Below, in pieces: positions 23,752-28,954 of a stretch of 28,954 nucleotides of DNA. Source of the DNA: DASWHD01 sp036393335. Lineage in GTDB: Bacteria; CG2-30-53-67; CG2-30-70-394. Both the position numbers and the translations under genes were made by a program. Location of the stretch: contig DASWHD010000105.1 of assembly GCA_036393335.1 (NCBI GenBank), forward strand, positions 1 to 28,954, in the 5' to 3' direction. Each line of letters opens with the position of its first letter. Position 1 is the stretch's first letter. Under the pieces are notes generated by a model, which was not told the DNA's origin, ran no database searches, and worked only from the letters and a program-made list of their open reading frames with translations.

Positions 23752-24685
23752 TCGCGGCCATCGACAGCCGCCCGCGGCGGCGGCCCGGGATCGGGGGCCG
23801 ACGCCGCGGTGGCGGTTGGCCGGGCCGCTCATGGCGGCGCCGGCGGTGATCGGTCTCGCCGTGTTCGTGGCGCTACCGTTTTTGGCGGCCGTGGTGCTGT
23901 CGTTCACGGACGAGCGCCTGGGCTCTCCCTTGGCCACCCGCTTGGTGGGGTGGGAGCAGTACCGGCGGGTGCTCGCCGACCCCCTGTTCCGCCGCGCCCT
24001 GCTCAACAACCTCTATTTCGCCGCGGTGGTGGTGCCGGTGCAGACGGTCGCCGCCCTCGGGCTGGCCCTCCTCCTCGACCGGCGGCTAGCCGGTCGCGCG
24101 CTGTTCCGCACCCTCTTTTTTCTGCCGGTGGTCTTCCCCATGGCCCTGGTGGCGGTGATGTGGGTACCGATCTACGCCCCCGGCCCCGACGGCGCGATGA
24201 ATGCGATGCTCGTTACCGCTACCGGCGGAGGGTGGTCGCCGCGCGACTTCCTCCACGATCCGGCGTGGGCGATGCCGGCGCTGATGCTCCTGTCGGTGTG
24301 GCAGGGAGTGGGCTTGCAGATGGTGGTGCTGCTTGCCGGGTTGCAGGCGATCCCCGGCGAGCTGTACGAGGCCGCGGCAGTGGATGGCGCCGGACCCTGG
24401 GGTCGGTTCTGGCACGTGACCCTACCGGAGTTGCGCAACCCCCTGATCTTCGTCGCGGTAGTCACCGCGATCCTCGCCTTCCGCCTCTTCGACCAGGTGC
24501 GGATCATGACCCGTGGCGGCCCCAACGGCGCCACCACCACGGTGATCTTCGAGGCGGTGGCCGCCGCCTTCGACCGCCAGGAGGTGGCCCGTGGGGCGGC
24601 GATGACGGCGCTGTTCTTCTGCATCGTGGTGGCGATCACGGCGGCGCAGCGGCGGTTGCTTCGCGAACGCGAGGGAGTGGGATGA
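23741..24685 (+). CDS. Sugar ABC transporter permease 1 (MalF/UgpA type)
   Basis: Up to 314 residues with six predicted membrane helices. The ATPase-docking EAA loop is clear: ELYEAAAVDGAGPWGRFW followed by HVTLPEL, about 207-231. MTRGGPNGATTT near the C-terminus is typical for CUT1 permeases. The start is doubtful. The longest frame begins with TTG at 23741 without a ribosome site and overlaps the preceding gene; an in-frame ATG at 23831 lies at the first membrane helix. The C-terminus overlaps permease 2 by ATGA. It pairs with permease 2 and the ATPase to import a sugar or polyol, which cannot be named from sequence alone. Confidence 0.9.
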   Translation: MASNRGHRQPPAAAARDRGPTPRWRLAGPLMAAPAVIGLAVFVALPFLAAVVLSFTDERLGSPLATRLVGWEQYRRVLADPLFRRALLNNLYFAAVVVPVQTVAALGLALLLDRRLAGRALFRTLFFLPVVFPMALVAVMWVPIYAPGPDGAMNAMLVTATGGGWSPRDFLHDPAWAMPALMLLSVWQGVGLQMVVLLAGLQAIPGELYEAAAVDGAGPWGRFWHVTLPELRNPLIFVAVVTAILAFRLFDQVRIMTRGGPNGATTTVIFEAVAAAFDRQEVARGAAMTALFFCIVVAITAAQRRLLREREGVG

Positions 24686-25533
24686 ACGGCAAAGCGAAGC
24701 CGCGGTGGCCGTCATGGGGGGCGGTTGCCGCATGGGCGTTTGCCTGCCTCCTCTGCCTCCTCTACGTCGCACCGGTGGCGATGCTGGTCGTGGGCAGCCT
24801 GAAGCCCGATGCGCGGGTGCTGGTGGAGGCGGGGTCGTGGCGCGCCTTCTGGGCCGCAGGGGCATCGCTGGCCAACTACCGCGACGTCTTCGCCCGGGTC
24901 GACCTCGGCCGCTTCCTGCTGAACTCCCTGTTCATCACCGCGTCGGTGGTGGTGTTGGGACTGGTGGCCAACTCGCTCGCCGGCTACGCCTTCGCGCGCC
25001 TCGCGTGGCGCGGCCGGCAGTGGCTCTTTGCCGGGGTGGCGGCGCTGATGGTGCTGCCCTTCGAGGCAATCGCCGTACCCCTCTTCTACGGGGCGAGCCT
25101 GCTGGGGCTGCGCGATACCTACACGGTGCAGATCGTCCCGTTCGTCGCCAACGGCTTCGCCATCTACCTCTTCTACTCCTTCTTCCTCGGCCTGCCGCGG
25201 GAGCTGGAGGAGGCGGCGCGGATCGACGGCGCCGGCACCTTACGCACCTTCGTGACGATCGTGGCGCCCAATGCCCGGCCATGCTTCGCCACGGTCGCCA
25301 TCCTCACCTTCCTCACCCAGTGGGGGAGCTACCTCTGGCCCCTGCTGGTCACGGCCGGGCCGCGGGTCCGGCCCCTGCCGGTGGCGATCGCCGCCTTCTA
25401 CACCCTGCCCCCGCGCCAGTGGGGGGACATCCTCGCCTTCGGGGTGGTGATGGCGGCCCCGGTGGTGTTGCTCTTCCTCCTCTTCCAGCGCGCCTTCGTG
25501 CGCGGGGTGGCCACCACCGGGCTCAAGGGCTGA
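24682..25533 (+). CDS. Sugar ABC transporter permease 2 (MalG/UgpE type)
   Basis: A 283-residue second permease with an N-terminal helix after a short cytoplasmic segment, then the central block LNSLFITASVVVLGLVANS, the EAA loop LEEAARIDGAGTLRTF (about 174-189) and a final helix ending in FVRGVATTGLKG, the usual C-terminus of this group. The ATG overlaps the stop of permease 1 (ATGA), indicating coupling. The ATPase gene follows 2 bp after its stop. Confidence 0.93.
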   Translation: MNGKAKPRWPSWGAVAAWAFACLLCLLYVAPVAMLVVGSLKPDARVLVEAGSWRAFWAAGASLANYRDVFARVDLGRFLLNSLFITASVVVLGLVANSLAGYAFARLAWRGRQWLFAGVAALMVLPFEAIAVPLFYGASLLGLRDTYTVQIVPFVANGFAIYLFYSFFLGLPRELEEAARIDGAGTLRTFVTIVAPNARPCFATVAILTFLTQWGSYLWPLLVTAGPRVRPLPVAIAAFYTLPPRQWGDILAFGVVMAAPVVLLFLLFQRAFVRGVATTGLKG

Positions 25534-25535
25534 CC

Positions 25536-26690
25536 ATGGCGCGAGTCGACTTTGAATCGCTTGCCAAGCGCTTCCCCGACGGGAGCTGGGGGGTACGTGA
25601 CCTCTCCCTCGCCGTCGCGGCGGGGGAACTGCTGGCCTTGGTCGGCCCGTCGGGGAGCGGCAAGTCCACGGTGCTGCGGCTCCTGGCGGGGCTGGAGCAG
25701 GCGAGCGACGGGGAGATCCGCTTCGATGGCACGGTGGTGAACGACCGCTCGCCGCAGGAGCGTAACGTCGCCATGGTCTTTCAGAACTACGCCCTTTACC
25801 CGCACATGACCGTGCGTGCCAACCTCGCCTTTCCCCTGCGTATGCGCCGTCTGGCAAGGCGCGAGATCGCCATCCAGGTTGAGCGGGTGGCGGGGCTGCT
25901 CGGGCTGGCGGAGCTGCTCGACCGCCGGCCGGCGCAGCTCTCCGGGGGTCAGCGCCAGCGGGTCGCCATGGGGCGGGCCCTGGTACGCGATCCTGCCCTG
26001 TTTCTCATGGACGAGCCCCTCTCCAACCTCGACGCCCGCCTGCGCGCCGAGATCCGCACCGAGATCGCCTCCCTGGTCCGCCAGATGGGCACCACCACGG
26101 TCTACGTCACCCATGACCAGGTCGAGGCGATGACCCTCGGCCAGCGGGTCGCGGTGTTACACGGTGGCCGGTTGCAACAGGTCGGCACGCCGCACGAGCT
26201 CTACCACCGGCCGGCCAACACCTTCGTCGCCGCCTTCCTCGGTAGCCCCGGGATGAACCTCTTCCACACCGTCCTGCGGCGCGGGGAGGGCGGCCTCACC
26301 TTGGACTTCGGCGACCGCCGGCTGCCGGTCGATCCCCTCGCCGTCACGGCCTACGCGGATCTCGCTCGACACTTGGGCGAGCCCCTCATCGCCGGCCTGC
26401 GGCCCGAGGCGTTCGTGGCCGCCGAGCCCGTGGCCGCGGCGAGCCGCATCGCGGTCCAGGTCACCGCCGTCGAGCCCCTCGGCCACGAGACCCTGGTGCA
26501 CTGCGACGCCGGCGCCCCGACGCTCATGGTCAACGACGTCGGTGATTTGCCAACGACCTCTCGGCGATTCGCTACTTTCGTAGCCCGCTTGCCCGGCCGT
26601 ACCCGGTTCATGATTGGGGAGACCATTGCCCTCGCTATCGACACCGGCCACATCGCGCTCTTTACCGTTGACGGTCAGGCGATCGTGTGA
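25536..26690 (+). CDS. Sugar ABC transporter ATP-binding protein (MalK/UgpC type)
   Basis: A 384-residue ATPase. Seen: Walker A GPSGSGKST (37-45), Q-loop VFQNYALYPHM with Q83, signature LSGGQRQR (135-142), Walker B LFLMDEP (155-161), SNLDARLR (163-170) and switch His193 in VTHDQVEAMT. The part after about 240 is the MOBE/TOBE-like regulatory domain (IAGLRPEAF). This length and architecture belong to the CUT1 family. A multi-substrate role, serving other permeases too, is common in the family and cannot be excluded. Confidence 0.95.
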   Translation: MARVDFESLAKRFPDGSWGVRDLSLAVAAGELLALVGPSGSGKSTVLRLLAGLEQASDGEIRFDGTVVNDRSPQERNVAMVFQNYALYPHMTVRANLAFPLRMRRLARREIAIQVERVAGLLGLAELLDRRPAQLSGGQRQRVAMGRALVRDPALFLMDEPLSNLDARLRAEIRTEIASLVRQMGTTTVYVTHDQVEAMTLGQRVAVLHGGRLQQVGTPHELYHRPANTFVAAFLGSPGMNLFHTVLRRGEGGLTLDFGDRRLPVDPLAVTAYADLARHLGEPLIAGLRPEAFVAAEPVAAASRIAVQVTAVEPLGHETLVHCDAGAPTLMVNDVGDLPTTSRRFATFVARLPGRTRFMIGETIALAIDTGHIALFTVDGQAIV

Positions 26691-26715
26691 CCGCCTCGCC
26701 CCGGAGCGGTGCAAC

Positions 26716-26971
26716 GTTAGCCCGCATTTCTCACCACGGATCGTGGCGAGACCGCGCAAACGGCCGTAGATCCTGGTTGGCCCGCGGTAGGAGCCGAATC
26801 CCTTCGGCGACCCAGGCCCGTAGGGCCTGCTGCGTGGATCGCCGGTGAAACCGGCTCCTACCCCTGTCGAGGACTCGGACGAGGACCCGGCCAGGAGACG
26901 CGGCCTGCCTGCCGGCAGGCAGGGCGGTTGCGCGGGTGCAGCAGATTCGTGGTGAGAAATTCGGGTTAGAC
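26716..26971. repeat. 256-bp composite inverted-repeat element
   Basis: gttagcccgcatttctcac (from 26716) and its imperfect complement gtgagaaattcgggttaga (to 26971) form terminal inverted repeats of about 22 bp with 3-4 mismatches. The left end also folds on itself (tctcaccacg gat cgtggcgaga, 26730-26752). Inside are a GTAGGAGCCG...CGGCTCCTAC pair (26787-26796 and 26852-26861) and a perfect 20-bp palindrome (26904-26923). It has no open frame of note. It looks like a small non-autonomous element or a nest of dispersed palindromes. It fills most of the 292-bp gap between the ATPase gene and the nucleotidyltransferase gene. Confidence 0.65.
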
Positions 26972-26982
26972 ACCTCCGCGGC

Positions 26983-28098
26983 TCACGGGTTGCGGGCGGT
27001 TAGGCGGTCGGGCCGGGTTCTCCGCATCCGACGATTGCCGATCGCCTTGCGTACCAGATGGGGAATGAGCAGGTGGAGGGGCATGCGCAGGTAATGGGCG
27101 CGGATGTACAGGAGCCACCGTGCTACCGCGGTGAGACGGCTAGTACAGCTCGGATGGTCCGGAGCGAGGGCGCGCGAGAAGAGGGCGTCCATGATCGGTG
27201 CCAATAACGCTCCCGGGCGACCGACCGTGGCGTCGGCCATGACCGGCCCGGGCACGGGCGTGGCAAGAATCGTCGTGGTGTACCGCAATGCGTAGTAGAG
27301 GGGACGGGTGAGGCCAAGCTCCACCGCCCGGGGGACAAGGCGGGACCAGAAGGCCTCGTCGCCACCGAAGTAGCGCAGCAATCCGTCGAGATCGACGAGA
27401 TCGCGCAGACCGTGCTCCAGCTCGCCATCGTGAAACAGGTGGGCAGCGCCGTGCAGGACCATGTCCACCGGCGCGAGGACTTTGAGACCCGGGTGGCCTG
27501 CGATCGCCACGGCCGCCGCCCACAGCCTGGCCGGCTCAGGGTGGATGCGAGCGGTCTCCGGCAGGATGGCATGGTGCACGTCCAGCACCGTGCGCCGCCG
27601 CATATGCCGCAGTGGAGGCAGTTCGTGCATCCACTGGCGGTAATAGCGCTGGTCATAGGCGTTGTGATGGGTCGTCATCCAACCATGACCGAAGAGGATC
27701 TTCTCGACCTCTTCCAGCCGCCCCTTGGGGACCATGATATCGACGTCGCCAAAGATGCGGCCACGAGCGGTAGGCAGCTCGGCGAGGACATACGCGCCCC
27801 CCTTCAGGACCAGGGCCGGATGGCCGATGCCCGACAGGGCATATTCGATGCGGTCGATCTCCCAGCGGACATCCGCCGCGTGTTTCTCCGCCACGATCCA
27901 CGCAGCGTCGAGATGGTCGCGGGGCCGTGCAGGACACGACGCCAGCAATCCTGCATCGTCTAGGGCGGAACGAAGCCGCCCGAGGAGATTGGCGCGTCGC
28001 GCCTGGCGAATCAGCAGGTCCCAATCATGGAGCGTCAGCGCGGCGATCCGCTCCGGTGCCCGGAGTGCGGGTGTGAGTAGGTCGTTCGCTGGCCACAT
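26983..28098 (-). CDS. Nucleotidyltransferase-fold family protein (NTP_transf_5 type)
   Basis: A 371-residue protein when started at the ATG at 28098. The core VLKGGAYVLAEL (about 97-108) followed by RGRIFGDVDIMVP holds the GDxD-type acidic pair (D118, D120) of the nucleotidyltransferase fold. The remainder is alpha-helical, with HGAAHLFHDG and LRDLVDLDGLL resembling the uncharacterised NTP_transf_5 family. That family often sits with HprK-related kinase A, PqqD-like and asparagine-synthase-like genes, and a HprK-related kinase is the upstream neighbour here. The substrate is unknown. Its start overlaps the end of the kinase gene by 74 bp. A longer frame to 28176 would overlap more and is less likely; the start remains uncertain. 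Confidence 0.78.
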   Translation of the reverse strand: MWPANDLLTPALRAPERIAALTLHDWDLLIRQARRANLLGRLRSALDDAGLLASCPARPRDHLDAAWIVAEKHAADVRWEIDRIEYALSGIGHPALVLKGGAYVLAELPTARGRIFGDVDIMVPKGRLEEVEKILFGHGWMTTHHNAYDQRYYRQWMHELPPLRHMRRRTVLDVHHAILPETARIHPEPARLWAAAVAIAGHPGLKVLAPVDMVLHGAAHLFHDGELEHGLRDLVDLDGLLRYFGGDEAFWSRLVPRAVELGLTRPLYYALRYTTTILATPVPGPVMADATVGRPGALLAPIMDALFSRALAPDHPSCTSRLTAVARWLLYIRAHYLRMPLHLLIPHLVRKAIGNRRMRRTRPDRLTARNP

Positions 28099-28954
28099 GG
28101 TGTCGGGCAAGATCCTCGAAGACGGCGACCGCCTCGGCAAGGTCACTGTATCGGAAGTCGTAGCAGTCACATCCATCGATCATCGCGGCGAGGGTACGGA
28201 AACCCGTCACCCCCAGGACGCTATAGTTGAAGGCTTGTTCCGCGACGCGCAGGAAGCTGCCTCCCCTGGGCTGGGGGGCGAGCTCGGCGTCGCTCCCGCG
28301 CTCGTATTTCGGGAAGATGATCCACCTCGGTCGTGCGTGCTCCGCCGCTCTCGCCACACTCTCGCGCGGCGCCCTGAGATGGGCGACGCTCCCCTTGCGT
28401 GTGTCGACGATGGTCGGACCGATCGTGGCTCCCGGCACGAAGTCGCGAATCACGTCGATCGATTCGTTCTTCAGGCTCACCGGCCGCGGCAGGGGGGCGA
28501 TGGCCCCGGTCCGGGTACAGACGAGGGTCAGCTCGTCGGACAACAGCCGCCAGCCGCGGGCGGCCAATCCCGCACACAGGGTGCTCTTACCCGCGCCGGG
28601 GGCGCCCGGGAGGATGACGGCCTCCCGGCCTTTTGCCACGACGGCGGCATGGATGACCAGGTACCGGTGGGCGTAGTTCGCGACGCACCAGTTCAGCCCC
28701 CACTCGAAGAAGGGAAACGCCTGCGCCAAGGGCAGGGGCTTGAAAGGGGTGCGGCCGTCGAAGAAGAACAGGACCTGAGACCGGAACCACCGCCGCAGGT
28801 TTTTCGGGGGGGTCAGCTCCACGTGAAAGTCCGCGAAGCCCTGGTCGTCAACGACGGCGTAGTCCCGGTAGAGTAACCCGATCCCCTCGGCGACGCTGGG
28901 AATGGCGGAACGCAGGCGGGCCACGAAGGGGCCGATGTGCAGCGCGATGCCGCG
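28025..28954 (-). CDS. HprK-related kinase A, partial (5' end beyond window)
   Basis: The frame is open to the right edge, reading RGIALHIGPFVARLRSAIPSV, which matches the usual start region of the HprK-related kinase A family, so only a few N-terminal residues should be missing. Numbering from the GTG at 28924, a P-loop GAPGAGKST lies at 107-115 and WRLLSDELTLV at 125-135 supplies the acidic Walker B-like residues. HPr-kinase-like C-terminal features are weak, as in the family. Members are found in so-called HPr-rel-A systems with a PqqD-like protein and a nucleotidyltransferase, often near exopolysaccharide/exosortase loci. The phosphorylation target is not known. The C-terminus is extended and overlaps the following gene. 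Confidence 0.83.
   Translation of the reverse strand, partial: RGIALHIGPFVARLRSAIPSVAEGIGLLYRDYAVVDDQGFADFHVELTPPKNLRRWFRSQVLFFFDGRTPFKPLPLAQAFPFFEWGLNWCVANYAHRYLVIHAAVVAKGREAVILPGAPGAGKSTLCAGLAARGWRLLSDELTLVCTRTGAIAPLPRPVSLKNESIDVIRDFVPGATIGPTIVDTRKGSVAHLRAPRESVARAAEHARPRWIIFPKYERGSDAELAPQPRGGSFLRVAEQAFNYSVLGVTGFRTLAAMIDGCDCYDFRYSDLAEAVAVFEDLARHHVASERPTHTRTPGTGADRRADAP

Noticed and set aside
1..28954. CRISPR array, tRNA, rRNA or riboswitch
   Set aside because: No regularly spaced repeats were seen, and no cloverleaf-like or rRNA-like sequence was recognised in the gaps by eye. Dedicated covariance searches were not possible here.

Overview
This GC-rich window looks like accessory chromosome of a proteobacterium, most likely a sulfur-oxidising or phototrophic gammaproteobacterium. 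That placement is an inference. It rests on an atypical two-subunit ATP citrate lyase in one block with isocitrate dehydrogenase and succinyl-CoA ligase, an arrangement I associate from memory with Magnetococcus, the Riftia symbiont and some Chromatiales. The abundance of short palindromic intergenic repeats fits the same picture. I saw no rRNA, tRNA or CRISPR array.

Layout. (1) Positions 1-10,100: a very large cyclic beta-glucan synthase (GT84/GH94 type) on the minus strand and a 5'-truncated methyltransferase remnant. This block lies between two copies of a ~50-bp direct repeat. (2) Positions 10,165-17,986, minus strand: the operon idh - ATP-citrate lyase ATP-grasp subunit - ATP-citrate lyase large subunit - sucC - sucD. 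It ends in a strong intrinsic terminator and is preceded by a palindromic operator candidate. Together these enzymes would interconvert isocitrate/2-oxoglutarate, citrate/acetyl-CoA plus oxaloacetate, and succinate/succinyl-CoA, which are key steps of the reductive TCA cycle. 2-oxoglutarate:ferredoxin oxidoreductase and fumarate reductase are not in the window. (3) Positions 18,400-21,030: a small cupin, a UreH/TauE-like metal-transporter-type membrane protein with a His-rich loop, and a purE-secreted serine protease pair that overlap by ATGA. (4) Positions 21,154-26,690, plus strand: a CUT1-type sugar ABC transporter (lipoprotein, two permeases, ATPase). Its binding-protein gene is broken by a 7-bp tandem duplication. 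A SatD-like gene and a small membrane-protein gene sit between the binding protein and the permeases. (5) Positions 26,983 to the right edge, minus strand: a nucleotidyltransferase-fold protein and an HprK-related kinase A cut by the window edge, which looks like the end of an HPr-rel-A/PqqD-type exopolysaccharide or peptide-associated locus.

The points most worth a second look are these. Each of the four gaps inside the citrate-lyase operon carries a different palindromic element. The citrate-lyase large subunit has Asn where the animal enzyme has a conserved active-site His, and the isocitrate dehydrogenase has a heavily altered nucleotide-binding loop. A dispersed CCCTCCC-type repeat has become coding sequence at the N-terminus of the secreted protease. 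The sugar-binding protein gene is disabled by an exact 7-bp duplication.
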